Shown here: in pieces, positions 19,920 to 32,034 of the stretch
How positions within the stretch are numbered: the first letter of the stretch is position 1
Layout: each line of letters starts with the position of its first letter
DNA from: Zygnema cylindricum
Taxonomy: Eukaryota; Streptophyta; Zygnematophyceae; Zygnematales; Zygnemataceae
Length of the DNA stretch: 64,000 bases
Reading direction: 5' to 3'
Assembly: GCA_037447655.1 (NCBI GenBank)
Contig: JBBHKE010002124.1
Location: 78,418 to 142,417, forward strand
Notes under the pieces: model-generated
The model's input: the letters and a program-made list of their open reading frames with translations, nothing else
Database searches by the model: none
What the model was told of the DNA's origin: nothing
Translations under genes and position numbers: made by a program

Positions 19920-20475
19920 AACATACCCTAATCAGCGGCGACTATGCTTCGTCGTTTGTTGATCCTCCTTCTCAAAAAATTTTCAGTGCTTATTTGTATA
20001 AACACCATATTCTTCGAACTGAATAATGTTTGCTCTTGCAGCGACCATAATTTGTCGTCGCATGACATTAATTTAGCGGCGAAAAAACGTTATTATCATA
20101 TTTGACAAAGCAAAGGCTATGTCGTCGCTAAATGGAATTTAGCGACGACACAACATCGTCATCATATTTCAGAAAAAAAAAATGTTTTGTCGCTAGAAGG
20201 AATTTCAACGACAGACACTAATATAGCGACGAAAAAACATTATTATCATAGTTGACAAAGCAAATGTTATGTCGTCGCTGATTGGAATTTAGCGACAACA
20301 CAACATCGTTATAATATTTGAGAAAGTAAAGTATGTTTTGTCGCTAGAAGGAAATTCAGCGACAAAACAACGTTCTCACCAACTCCGACAAAGCAGAGTC
20401 TGTCGTCGCTGAATTCAATCATGGAACCATTTGTGGAAACCTTTCAGCGCCGAGGTTGTTTCGTCGCTCATTCAG
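19920..20475. repeat. Right-hand GTCGTCGC subterminal repeat block
   Basis: Diverged direct repeats of about 130 bp carrying 'tagcgacgacacaacatcgt', 'gcgacgaaaaaacattattatcata' type segments and 'gtcgtcgct'. Similar short motifs lie at 15640-15665 on the left. Clusters of this type next to transposon ends usually bind the transposase. Confidence 0.6.
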
Positions 20476-20479
20476 ACAA

Positions 20480-22612
20480 TTTGAGTTTTTAAATTACATG
20501 GATATAAATTTTATTGTGATCAAATAACATCCTTAATCCTATGTCGAGAATCTCAATTTCGCTAGATTGAAACCATTAATACAGTAGTGAAAATCAAACC
20601 AAAATATTTCATGCAGGAAAATCAAAGATGAAAAATATGCGGTATGAAGTGAAAAATACAAATAAAAATCATATTCGAGCATATACAGATGTCCACAACA
20701 AAAATATGCAAGTTACATGAAATATATTTTAATGCGATAATATCAACGAAACAACATGAAAGCAATTATAAAACACACAATGAATAGAAAATACACCAAA
20801 AGGTGACACAAATACGAGCATTCATTAAAACAATGGGAAAAGAAATACATCAATTTTATATTTCATGGTAAACTCTATTTACAATATTGAACTACAACAA
20901 ATAAATAACTAAGGCCTATTAATCTGCAGTAGTCAACAAAGGTCTAAATAGTCATGAAGTATTAACGTTTCTGCTTGTAAGTAGGAAATCCTCTAAAAAT
21001 AATTTTAAAAACCCTCATATTTTACACACACTAACTAAGTATCCCCCATCCGTGATAACAAATATAGCTCCATAGAAAGCTCCTAACGGTATACTCCATG
21101 CGCCTTCGTACGGTCCAATACCATCAACATGATATTTTATTCTTCCCTATATCGCATGTTTCCGTGGGCTGCTGTACAATACAACCGGCCGTCGGATATA
21201 TCCTCATCATCGATGACAATTCATAATACATAAGAAAAAAAATATATAACAGATTAGTACGGGGTAGGTGGATTTGAAAAATATTACGTGAAAAAGAAGA
21301 ATAACAGAGAGTGACAGAGAACGAAAAAGAGAATAACATAGGAAAAAAACCACTCTCAAAGAAAAGCAGAGAAAGATTATGAGACAGAAAAAGGGAGAGA
21401 GAGAAACTGGAAAGAAGTGAACAAGGGAAAAGGGTAGGGAGGGTTAATGGGAAAAAATATGGGAGATGGAGAATTCGTAGAGAGAGAGATTAAAGGATAG
21501 AGAGGAAGAGAAAATGAAGGGGGAAGAACAAAGAGGTAGAGAGCGCAAGAGAGATGACTCAACATGCTGGGCTGCGCACTTACCAATGATTTCTTAATAA
21601 TCCCGGAAATACATAGCGACGATGTTGGCTCGACCTCTATTGTTGTTCCTCCATATTACGTTCCAAACGCCTGCCGCTGTAAACCCTAGAGGGAGCCATA
21701 GTCTACTGGATGCCGCTAGATTAAACGAGGCGGCGGGGCGATGACACGCATCCTGCCAAAAAAATGGCGACGTCGTGTAAAAATGCATATGCGAGATTGA
21801 AAAACATGCCGTCAAAAAATGAGGATGTGGTTGAGATTTGTCTGACCACAAAATCCATTTTTTGTGTTCTGTCCGCATATGCCGCTAGTTTGTACCAATT
21901 CTCGTTTTCAAGGCGCCGCGTTTTTTCAATTCTAAATTTTGTAAATTCACTCTAATATGTACACAATATGACACTAATTTGTTGTTGTTTTTTGAAACAT
22001 AACCCATTTTAGAATAAAACATAACTCTAATATGCGTCTCGTTCGTTTAAAGGTCTGGTATTACCATTATGTACCCTCAAAAACCCTTTAATAATGTAAA
22101 CATATATACTATTAACCTCGCAGGATCGGAAATAGAGTTAAAGGGGCACCGTATTAGACTTAGCTTTCTTCAACTATCAACATGTGTAAGTGTGCAACAC
22201 TGCGTTTATGTAACATGGACAGTTTTTAGCATGTGCACACGTTATCAGTTCACACTGACACACACAAAAACGAACTTCTAAATGTATGCGAACGCCTATT
22301 TTGGAAACTGGATTCCGCTATTTTTCTAAGCGCAGCTCTGTATGCGACCGACATAAGTTAACCAGTATTTCCGTACGGATGTCGGTAACGAAGTACACTG
22401 CTGTACGAACAAACATTTTCCGTACACCACACTATTAATGAATACAGTACGGTCATTCCATTGACGCTATTTTACTAGAACCGTAATTAATGTCAAAGAT
22501 AAATTAGATTCAATCACTGTATTTCGGGTATCAATGTCAAATTTTTGGGGTGCCGATATAGCGTACATAAGGCTAATAACGATTCACCGTGTAGTTCACA
22601 GAAACGGATAGC
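20480..22612. other. Non-coding, AT-rich, with a purine-rich tract
   Basis: No gene recognised. 21290-21560 is rich in G and A on the plus strand (gagagagaga, gggaagaac). 22400-22594 ends with a TA-MITE-like right end (gctaataacgattcaccgtgta), a truncated relative of the 23749-24285 element. Confidence 0.45.
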
Positions 22613-22620
22613 CTTGCCGT

Positions 22621-24564
22621 CAGAGGTCGCAAAAGTCAAAATTTTACATAACCGAAACCGACCGTTTTTTTTTTCAAAATCTGAGAAACCGACGCCCGAC
22701 CGGGTTATGTCACGCTCCAAAATTGTTAACCGTTAACGGACCGGCGTTTACGAAAATAAAAACTAACCGAAAATCGATTTCTCTCGACTAACCGTGCCCG
22801 CCCGTAACCGAAAAAGTACAAAATTAATTAATGTACGACGTATGAATAAGGGTATATCCCCATGTACTTGTAACTTAGCGAACTTATTTTGTATTTTAGC
22901 GTGGATTCGCCGTACCCGGTTATCAAGTGTCTCTATGTGTAATAACGTAATCGTAACTTACGTTTGTGACCATTGTATACGTCGACAATACCTGTGACGG
23001 TTGTCAACGTCTACGATCTGTGTTGTCGCACGTTATTTTTTGAAACTGCTTGTGACGTCGCATGTCTTACCGTGACATTGTAGACGTAGCGCCTTCCAGC
23101 CTGTGCAGTTTCACGGTTGAAGAAGATGCGGTTTGCCTTCGCGTCGCCTGTCCGCTCGACGTGAAATGGCATCAGAATTTCGAGACCCCTACAACAAAAA
23201 AATCCGTACTGAAAGAAAACGGACAAAATCAAACAAATTGTATACTTCTCTTTGTCGTATTGAACGCAAACAGACAAAACATAACGAATTCTGTACTTTT
23301 ATGTCCTTGGAAATCGTATGAAAATATTCGAAAATTATGACACGTGCGAATATATGTTCCTATTTGTTTATAGAAAATCCTTAGTTTTAAAACACATCGC
23401 GCATGTGTTTTAAAGATAAGTTTGAAGATGGCGTTTTTTGTCGTAGAAGTGGGTCGAAAAGCACATGACGACAAGTTTTTGTACATCCTAAGTTCGAGGA
23501 TGACGCAAATTGTACTCTACAAATTTGCGATTCCTTTGTACGGTTGGCACTTAGGCAGTACGGAGATAAGTTTTACAAGAAAACGACAAAAAAAAACCCT
23601 TAGTTATGCACATGGGGACATACCCTAAGCCAATAATTACGATTTGTCGCGTTCTTTAAGATTTGCGAAATGAATAGTGTTACTACCGTGACAGATTTGC
23701 GACGCTTTGTCGCGTTCCCTAAGATTTGCGAAATGAATAGTGTTACTACACCGCGAATCGTTATTAGTGTCAAAGTCACTAATTTGGGTTCTTAAAGTTT
23801 TGATTTTTTTTTTCATATAGGATACATGATTTTAATTTTTCCTTGACGTTAATTAAGGTACCGTACAAAATAGCGTAAAGCCTGAAAGTACAATAAAATA
23901 TAAATAGTATGGTGTACGGTCGATGTCAGACCGTACATAATTGTACCTTTTCAAGTGAAAATTTACAAAAAATGAATTAAACCAGACTCGCACGCATAAG
24001 AACGTGCACTCAAAAAAACGGGATTAGTCTGACACGTAAATTAGTATATCATGTACGGATATTTTAAATTCGCGACGGCGTACGATTTCTAATAATTTTG
24101 TACGAATACATATATTAATGAATATAATCGTACAGCGAACATTCCATTTTTGTTGTTCCCAAATTAGCATAAACGCTGAAATTAGAATACACCTTTTTTT
24201 TTAAATCAAATTTTTAATTAGCATCAATTAAGGTAAATTTTCTTCAACACTATTTAAACTTTGACACTAATAACGATTGGCGGTGTACCGTCTCAGATTT
24301 GCGACGCTAATCATGATGTCACGTACTTCCACGAAACCAAAGAGGACAAAGTACAATAATGTTCGATTGTATGGACAGTACAAAATTTTCATTTTTTTTT
24401 AGTTTTTTGGTTAACCGACCGTAATCGTCCATTTTTTTTTCTAGTGAATCAACCGACCGTAACCGCCCGGCCCCCAAAATGTGGCGACCGAATATGTTTC
24501 GGATCCGGCGCGAGCGGCCGGTAAACGGTCGATCACGGTTTTGGTTGACTGTTTGAGACCTCTG
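22621..24564. mobile_element. hAT-type non-autonomous element, 1.94 kb, same family as 5140-5818
   Basis: Begins CAGAGGTCGCAAAAGTCAAA and ends GTTTGAGACCTCTG. The flanking 8-mers are CTTGCCGT (22613-22620) and CTTGCCGG (24565-24572), 7 of 8 identical. It is inverted relative to the 5140 copy. It carries the tcgcgttccctaagatttgcg tandem units at 23640-23745 and a complete nested TA-MITE (23749-24285). No transposase is encoded. Confidence 0.85.
23749..24285. mobile_element. TA-flanked MITE (Tc1/mariner-like), nested in the hAT element
   Basis: Long inverted ends start CACCGCGAATCGTTATTAG and continue to TGTCAAAG (26 of 27 paired), flanked by TA on both sides (23747-23748, 24286-24287). The empty site survives twice: the neighbouring tandem unit at about 23685 reads gttacTAccgtgacagattt, and the sister element at about 5405 has the inverted equivalent. 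That fixes both the ends and the TA duplication. 537 bp, non-coding. Confidence 0.9.
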
Positions 24565-24572
24565 CTTGCCGG

Positions 24573-25560
24573 TAGTGTTGTGTATCGTTAAAAAATATTA
24601 TCGCGATAACACGGATACCGATAGTTGTCGCTTATCAAACGGTCAGAGGTTCTGATATATCGATCTGAGACCAACAAATTCCATATTGGCTAAAACTTAA
24701 CAAAATATAGTATACATACAATAGTACTTTATAACATACTGTATTATATTATTGACTTTATATACCGTGGCATGCCACGTATAAGAATTTGTTCCGTCTT
24801 TGGTTAACTGCCATTTATTACAAAGAGCGTAGCACATAAACGTTGGCTGTTTAACTGAACATAAATTTTACGGCAACTTACGGAATTGAATCGACAAACT
24901 GTTGAACATGGAACGGTAAAATGACGGCGAACACAAAGTACAACAGACGCAAAATAACATTATGCGCGCCGCCGGAATCGAGCGGACGACTTTGAATGAG
25001 AAAATGCGAGCGGACCGCCAACGTGAGCGCCGGCATCTCAGAATGGCTCTTTGGCCGCTTATGCCAAAAAAGCCAACAGATTGACACGTGGTAGGTCCCT
25101 AGTGGATCCCAAAGAAGAAAGGGACAAAGCTATGGCGTCGGATGTGAAATGTACATCGTTTTTACTAGATCCGTACCAAAACCGTACAAATCTCATGGCG
25201 GCTATTGTACTGTCTGTGCTTGTACAACTGTACAATACAGTGATATGATTGGTAGACACCCTAGTAAATAGGGGTTGTGAGTAGGGCGCTTGTACAATAC
25301 AGTGATATGATTGGTAGACACCTAAGTAAATAGGGGTTGTGAGTAGGGCGCGTATTGGCCGTACATTTAGTTGTATTGTCCGTACAGATATTGCCGATAG
25401 TTATCGATATCGATGTTATCGCCGATAATAACTGATAAATATTGGTTATTTATTAGCGATGACACCGATAACGATATATCGTACCGATATATTGATTATC
25501 GGCTACGCGAAAAAAGGCCCATATCGGTTATTGACAAATCTTTACCGATACACAACATTA
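24573..25560. mobile_element. Second hAT-type element (TAGTGTTGTGTATCG ends), abutting the first
   Basis: The left end is TAGTGTTGTGTATCGTTAA and the right end is the complement of TAATGTTGTGTATCGGTAA. The flanks are CTTGCCGG (24565-24572) and CTTGCTGG (25561-25568). The interior is full of cgata/tatcg sequence (ccgatagttatcgatatcg). It holds a 60-bp tandem duplication at 25229-25350. It is a different family from the CAGAGGTC elements and is non-coding. Confidence 0.85.
25229..25350. repeat. About 60-bp direct duplication inside the second hAT element
   Basis: The segment ttgtacaatacagtgatatg ... gttgtgagtagggcgc occurs twice in a row with only a couple of changes. Confidence 0.85.
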
Positions 25561-25568
25561 CTTGCTGG

Positions 25569-27200
25569 GAAAAGCGATTTCGTCAAAAGGTCATGATAAC
25601 ATTAGGGGACAACTATTCTCAGGTATCGAACCATGCGAAAGTACATTTTCAGAACTGTCGTAGTGGTCGAGCTCATTTTCAATGCGACCGTGTTTTCCGC
25701 AGTACTAAAAGGTAAACAAACAGCGAGTCGTTTCGGTGTCGTATTCAACGCAAAAGGAAATTTAATTGCTCGTGTTTTTCGTTTGGGTTTTAGCGAACCG
25801 ATTATTAAATAGAAGTATAAACATTTGAACTACCAGTTTAAGCCATTTAAGATTTAAATCATGTTGTTTTCTTTTTTGAGGTTTAGCCAAGTTAATTGGA
25901 AGTGCTTTCCACTGTTTAGCAAGGTCAACAAATTTGTTGTCTTTATCATTTTTATCTTATTATTATGTTTGTCAACAAAAATTAAAAACCATTGTATTTC
26001 TATTTTTTCACCAACGAACACCTTCTATAAAGATATGTTGGGTGCTAAGTTATTTGGCAACACCGTTCAACGTAGAGCGTCCCACTCAAGGTTCAGCATA
26101 CACCGGAGCACAATTCCTAAAAAATATGAAAAATGGATTTCACTTCCTATTCTTGTAATGTATAAGAATGGCTTTTTACGGTGGGAATCGACGAGTTTTC
26201 CTCGGTGGAAATTGAGCGCGCAAGTTTAGCCAAAGAAAAAATGAGCGTGTGTAGGGCAGATAAAAAAAATCTCGATGTAGTTCCCAAGTGTTATAGGTTA
26301 TCAAGAAACTAAATTAAGGGAAGTAGGGAATTCCACAAGATTTGCAAAACGAAGCGATTTGTAAAAAAAGTAAACAAGTAAAAAAAACCATCATCTAAAA
26401 AAAATACCTTTAGTCATACGTACAACGTCACCACATAGACGCTCAACTATTGCTAAGTGTTTATATAAAAATACGTGTTTTCTATCTCTGTTGTTGTTGT
26501 CCATAGCCTATTTAAGCCATGGATTACCTACGGAAGAAACCCACAAACTACCCCAAAAACAGTTGTGTTTCAGACAGCACACATTAATCCACAGTAAACA
26601 AAAACAATTCAAACTGCACAAATATGCAGTATTTCTAGACACCATAAACTCCTAAAATTACAACCAAATCCACCAAGGAATCCAAAAGATACGAGCTCCA
26701 GAGTTTCCCAAAAACACTTGACGGCTTATCAAACTAACCAAGTAGACTTCTCACAAATTCTACTCAATTGACAAAAAAGAATGATACTTCGTAAACAGAT
26801 AGTTTATAGGTTATCAAAAATAACCACAAAGTTTCATTCAAAAACATCAATTAGGGTGATCACACCACCAGGTTAAAGTTGCAGAAAAACAGTCTACCAT
26901 TACTTTGATAAACTTAACTGTGATACTAAAAATAATCTAAGTCATACAAGTTTATACTAGCACAGTAACTAACTAGGTCCTACACTAATCTTGGAGCTAC
27001 ACCTGTCACTAAGTACTATACACGATAAAACAGTGTACGTCTAATGTACCTGAGATAGGTCAAAACCCTAATTGCAATTCGCCGTTAAATGGAACAGTGA
27101 AACATTATTTTATAATGTGTTAAAATGCACACAAATGATTTCCAAATATTTACAAGTACGCATCCGTACAGTAGAGGTTATCGATACTTAGTCAGCATAG
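25569..27200. other. No gene recognised
   Basis: AT-rich sequence with no domain-bearing frame. A frame at 25861-26229 starts with a hydrophobic stretch, but its composition matches the surrounding non-coding DNA and it has no visible splice or domain support. Confidence 0.4.
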
Positions 27201-27209
27201 TTCATATAA

Positions 27210-27305
27210 GTCTAGCCGACCGTTGTCGTGCGGTACGAAGCACCTGAGTGCGTCGAAGTATAAGTCCAGCCGACTGTTGTCGTGCGGTACGAAGCACCTG
27301 AATGC
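27210..27305. repeat. About 50-bp tandem duplication
   Basis: agtctagccgaccgttgtcg ... gaagcacctgagtgcgt and agtccagccgactgttgtcg ... gaagcacctgaatgcgt are adjacent near-identical copies. Confidence 0.8.
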
Positions 27306-27599
27306 GTACGGCGTGCTTCGTCACTTGTGGCCCAGCGCGAATCGAGTCCGCCGACACGATTCGAATCCACGTTCCATACTGAATTCGTACAGTACATTTT
27401 CCGTATGTTTGGTCCAAACTTCGTCCGTCCGATTTTGCGAATCCGTTCGTTCGATATTCGACACGTGTATGTGAGTGTCGGCGCCATTTCGAAATACCCG
27501 CAAAGTCCTCATATGCCGACGTGTGTCCTTGTAGAAGTGCGGTACACTCTATTTGTCCTTATACTACTGTAACACTATTAGGGATCAGTAATGGAGTGT

Positions 27600-27720
27600 T
27601 TTATAATCAAAAATATTATAAGTACTAATCCATCTCTCACTGACCTATTTACTGAGTACTAAAGCTTTCAAATCACAACACTCCCCTAATGCTTTAGACT
27701 CAGTACTGCACTAAGTCTAC
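27600..27720. repeat. LTR end plus polypurine complement of another copia element
   Basis: ...CACAACA followed by ctcccctaatgctttagact and cagtactgcactaagtct matches the arrangement at the 3' LTR/internal border of copia element 3 (56160-56210). A remnant of a different copia family therefore ends here, cut by copia element 2. Confidence 0.5.
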
Positions 27721-28788
27721 TACAACTCTGAGACCTCCATAGGTCCTCAGAGTAGGCAGCTCACACGAAGCCTCTAGGATAACCCTGACCCCTTTTAGTT
27801 TCAGCAAGAATAAATGTCACCGTGAAAAACAAAAACTCTGACCACCTTCACCCCTTTGATGGCAAGACTCCCCTGAGTCTATAGCAAAAAAAATCTCTTA
27901 ATTTGCTCTCTTGAGCAGTAAGTTATGGCTGGTCAAAAATGACCTTTATATTTACAAGCTCTCTTAGAGAGAGGTACCTCAATATCACTAAGTCTTGGTC
28001 TGCCTACTCATGACTACCTACTACTAAACCCTAGTCCAATATGAACACTATAAAGTACAAGAAGGTACAATGGGCGATGTACTTATTGTACGTCTATTGT
28101 ACGACATAGTCTACAAGGTAACACCTCTCAAATTAGGAGCCATGGTTCCTCCTCCCATCTTCTCTGGTATCAAAAAATGCGGCGCCACATGGCACCGCGG
28201 GATGCTATCTCAGAATGCCGCCAAAATCTCACTTTGGGTGGCGGCTACAACGCTGGCCGTCCGATCAAAACATATTTTACACGGTTCAGATTCGCGTACG
28301 TGCATAAATTGTTCCTCTTCAATAGTTTGGTGTTAATTAGCCGGTTTGTTAATGTATATATATCTTTGAAATCCGTCACGTGCATCGTTTCGTAGCACCT
28401 TAATGGTTAAGGCGCCTGGCTATAGAATTTAGAGGTGTAGGGTCAAATTCGGACTTAGGCAATATTTTGATAAAATATCATCTACTTCAAAATCTGCCAC
28501 TTTCTAAATATGGCGGCAGCCATGGCGTGCATTTGATCCTCACTCTCTCTCTCTCTTTAAAGTATAACTAAAATAGAGAAGTGAAATATTAATTACCTCT
28601 TTTCAACAACAACTGTCTGTCTCTCTCTGGACAACACAGGCAGCCATGGCTCTAGCTCCCTCTTCAACCTTCACTGACAACGACAAGTGTGGGAGTTGAA
28701 GATAGGAGTTAGAGGCAGACTGCCTCAACTTCTTTTCTACATTTTATTTTATACCTATAAAATATTAAAAGAACCATTAATTTTGACA
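27721..28788 (-). repeat. 3' LTR of copia element 2
   Basis: 1068 bp from tacaactctgagacc to attttgaca on the plus strand, followed by the polypurine complement (ctctgtttattttctag) and RNase H. It contains a tRNA-like segment at 28393-28460. Confidence 0.85.
28393..28460 (+). ncRNA. tRNA-like segment inside the copia 2 LTR
   Basis: TTAATGGTTAAGGCGCC is an excellent A-box/D-arm match, resembling tRNA-Leu and tRNA-Ser type sequences. GGGTCAAATTC about 35 nt later is a B-box-like T arm. There is no acceptor pairing. It lies at the same place in the LTR as the segment in element 1. Confidence 0.45.
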
Positions 28789-28801
28789 CTCTGTTTATTT
28801 T

Positions 28802-29784
28802 CTAGTCACTCATTAATTTCAGACCACACTTCTCCCTGCAAAAAATTAGCTTAGGGAAAGGCACAGGTTTGGTCATCATGTCTGCTACCATCTCGCTATC
28901 TGGTCTATACTCTAAACTGATTATTTTGTTTTCTACCTTCTCTCTAACAAAGCTAAGTCTTATGTCCATGTGTTTGGCTTTAAAATGATGTTTAGGATTG
29001 GCCGCAAAAGTGATTGCTGCTTGATTATCACAAAATAAATTCAACACACCACTCTTAAGGTGACCAAGCTCACCAAGCAAAGACTTGAGCCACATCAATT
29101 CTTTTATAGCAGAGCAAGAGGCCATATATTCAGCCTCCATGGTGGACTGAGCAATAACCTTTTGCTGTTTGCTACTCCAACAACAAGCTCCAGCACCCAC
29201 ATACAATACATATCCTGAAGTACATCTCCTCATCGAGGCATCACCATAACTGGCATCACTCCAAGTAGTGATGTCACTATTCCCTCACCCAAATGCAACC
29301 ATATATCCCTAGTTCCTATCAAATATCTAAGGAATCTCTTAGCTGCCTCCCAATATCTCTTAGTGTGAGCATTTAGACTTCTACTCAGCACTCCTACACC
29401 TGCAGCCAAATCCGGTTGGGTACAATTCATAAAATAGATTAGGCTTCCCACTACTTGCCTGTAAGGAATAGTCTGCATGAACTTCTGTTCTTCCGGACCT
29501 AATTCCTCATCTAAGATTATGACTCCTTCTTCCACACTCCCCTCACTTCCCTTTTTCAACTCTATTGGAGTGGTACAACTATTAGCCTTATCCATCTGAA
29601 ACTTTTCCAACATGTTTCCTATTGTTTCTTTTTGAGTTAGTCTTATAATCTTTCTTTCTCGATCTCTTTCTACTTGAATTCCCAAAATATATATTGCCTC
29701 CCCCATATCCTTCATCTCAAATCTCCGTATAAGATCGGTTTTCAGTTTATTAATTTTGTCCATTGATTTATTTAGAACAAACAA
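28802..29784 (-). pseudogene. pol: RT C-terminus and RNase H of copia element 2, broken
   Basis: 29230-29784 carries the distal RT (MKDMGEAIYILGIQVERD, IPYRQVVGSLIYFMNCTQPDLA, RYWEAAKRFLRYLIGTRDIWLHL). After a frame change 28802-29233 carries RNase H (AQSTMEAEYMASCSAIKELMW, FCDNQAAI, KHMDIRLSFVREKVE). The YVDD box (AIYVDDLFVLN) is just upstream near 29785. RNase H would remove the RNA strand during replication. Confidence 0.9.
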
Positions 29785-31121
29785 ATCATCAACATAAATT
29801 GCAATAAAAATAATACCTTCCTCATCTTCAAAAACATAGATTGAGTGATCTGAGCTGATCTGGATATATCCTAGACCTATAACAAACTCATCAAGCTTCT
29901 TATTCCACTGTCGGGCGCCTGTTTTAAACCATAAAGAGATTTAATCAGCGGGCATACCTTACTCTCTTCTCCTTGCTCCACAAATCCTTCGGGTTGTCGC
30001 ATAAAGATCTCCTCTTCCAATTCTCTATGCAAAAATGTTGTCTTGATGTCCATCTGGTGCACCTCCATCTCTTTCGCTGCTCCCAAACTGAGACGTATGC
30101 GGACGGAGGGAAATCTGACGACCGGGGCAAAGGTTTCCTCGTAGTCGATTTCCTCTTTCTCTGTGAATCCTTTGGCCACTAACCGGGCCTTGTAGCGCTC
30201 AATGGTGTTATCTAGGTTCATTTTTAATTTGAACACCCACTTACAACCAATTGGTTTTCGGTTAGGTGGACAATCCACTAGCTCACAAGTATCGGCTGCC
30301 ATAATTGAGGCCATCTCCTCATTGATGATTGTCTTCCACTGGTTCCTTTCTGGACAATTCATCGCCTCTCCATAAGTCTGAGGTTCTTCCGGATGAGATA
30401 GTTTTGTTAACTTGTTATTAACCTGTTTTTCTTGTAACCTTTTGCTACTTCTCCTTCCTCCCTCAAAATATGTGGCCGGAATAGATGGTTCCCGTGGGAT
30501 CTTTCGAACAATCTCGGCTTCTCCCTTGTCCCTCAATTCTGAATCAATTTCCACCACGTCTTCTACTTCGGGTAGAGTTGTCACTGGAATTTCCACGGCC
30601 CAGTCCTTCTCGATCTGATTTGTACCTGTAAAAATGCAATCTTCACTGAAACCAGGATAGTTGAGAAGCTCAAAGTCATCACAATTTTCTGACTCAAATC
30701 TGATTTTTACTGACTTTGTATACTTGAAGGGATCCACGGACTTTCTTTCATTCATATCTACTAGATGTTTTACTAAGATTATATCTTCCCTTTTTAGATC
30801 ATAAACTCTGTATCCCTTTACATCCTCATCATATCCTAATAGGTACCCCGGTTTTCCTTTAGGATTTAGCTTCCAATTAGATTGATCTGTATCTAGACTG
30901 AACACTTGACTACCAAAAACCTTTAAGTGGGATATGTCTGGTTTCCGGCCGGTCCATCTCTCATAAGGTGTTTGGCCTTTTACCTCTGAAGTAACAACTC
31001 TATTTTTGAGGTAACTAGCATAGTTCATTGCTTCGGCCCAAAACCTTTTTCCTTTCTTCTTATCCGACAACATACTTCTAGCACTATCACTTAGTGTCCT
31101 ATTTAATTTTTTAGCTACCAC
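29785..31121 (-). pseudogene. pol: Integrase C-terminal part, linker and RT N-terminus of copia element 2
   Basis: A single 414-codon open stretch is the longest intact coding piece in the cluster. It starts in the integrase at the third catalytic position, here VVAKKLNRT where element 1 has GVAERLNRT, so the catalytic Glu is Lys. It continues through KRFWAEAMNYASYL, the acidic linker with EGGRRSSKRLQEK, and the RT start ([57 protein letters not shown]). A frame change ends it near 29877. Confidence 0.9.
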
Positions 31122-32030
31122 ATTCTGTTCCGGGTTTTCTGGAACTGTCTTTTGGTGTTGAACTCCATCTTCCCTCAGAAAATCCTCAAACTGGTTAGAA
31201 GTATACTCTCCACCATTGTCACTCCTTACTCTCTTGATTGGGGTTTCATGGAGTTTTTCACTCCATGCATTATATTGTCTAAAACATTCCTGGCCTTTGA
31301 CTTATTTTTCAAAAAATACACTTTGGAATACCGAGACCAATCATCAATGATAGTCATCATAAATCTCTTTTTTCCGAGTGAAGGCACTTTGGCCGGTCCC
31401 CAAATATCAGTGTGTACTAAATCTAGAATCTTTTCTCCATGATATGTGGCTCTTTTTGGGAAGGGTAGCCTGTGTGCTTTACCTTGAGCACATCCACTAC
31501 AATCACTTAGATTCTCACTCTCACCAAACTGAATCCCTTCCACTACTCCCATCTTTTTCATCTCTCTTAACTTTTCTAGATTCACATGCCCAAGCCTCTT
31601 ATGCCACAACATTATAGCATGAACACCAGCATAAGAAAATTTCTTCTTTTCATTGCTTAAAATCAGCCTCAACATCCCTTGGCTACCCTTTTCAATTGTG
31701 AAATAAACTTCCTCCTCAAAACTAGCTGTAAAGACTCGTTTCCTAGTGTTAGTATCAAAACCCTTATCATCTAATACAGATGTAGAGATGAGGTTTTTTT
31801 TCAGCTCCGGAATAAACAATACATCAGATAATGTAACTATGGATGTCTTTCCTTCTTTCAACACTTTCAAATCTACCGATCCTACAAGAATAGTAGTGAC
31901 TATCGTCCCATCCCCGTACTCTATCTCTACGGTGGGAATCTTTCTTATCTTAGTGAACAGGTGTGTATCATTACACATGTGCATAGACGCACATGAATCT
32001 ACAATCCAGCCTGCTTGAAATCACATTTCT
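31122..32030 (-). pseudogene. pol: Protease, GAG-pre-integrase and integrase N-terminal core of copia element 2
   Basis: The protease site reads WIVDSCASMHMC: the catalytic DSGA has become DSCA. Downstream are FIPELKKNLIST, then the GAG-pre-integrase finger (WHKRLGHVNLEKL, SDCSGCAQGK) and the start of the integrase core (MTIIDDWSRYSKVYF). A frame change near 31226-31280 precedes SDNGGEYTS. Confidence 0.9.
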
Positions 32031-32034
32031 GCTT

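Larger units (their letters stand above)
14300..20480 (+). mobile_element. Decayed two-gene DNA transposon with DDE_1-type transposase
   Basis: A spliced transposase and an unknown acidic gene on the plus strand are bracketed by regions dense in 'GTCGTCGC' and its complement (15150-15670 and 19920-20470), with extra copies between the two genes (17430-17600). The right block has repeated units such as 'ttagcgacgacacaacatcg' and 'tgttttgtcgctagaagga'. Both genes carry inactivating changes. Terminal inverted repeats and target duplication were not found, so the limits are approximate. Confidence 0.6.

Noticed and set aside
14300-20480. CACTA transposon, suggested by GTCGTCGC subterminal repeats
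   Set aside because: No CACTA/TAGTG termini found, and the transposase has the DDE_1 D-D-D motifs, not the CACTA type.
21594-21878. 94-codon minus-strand frame
   Set aside because: No domain, no splice support, and composition like the flanking DNA.
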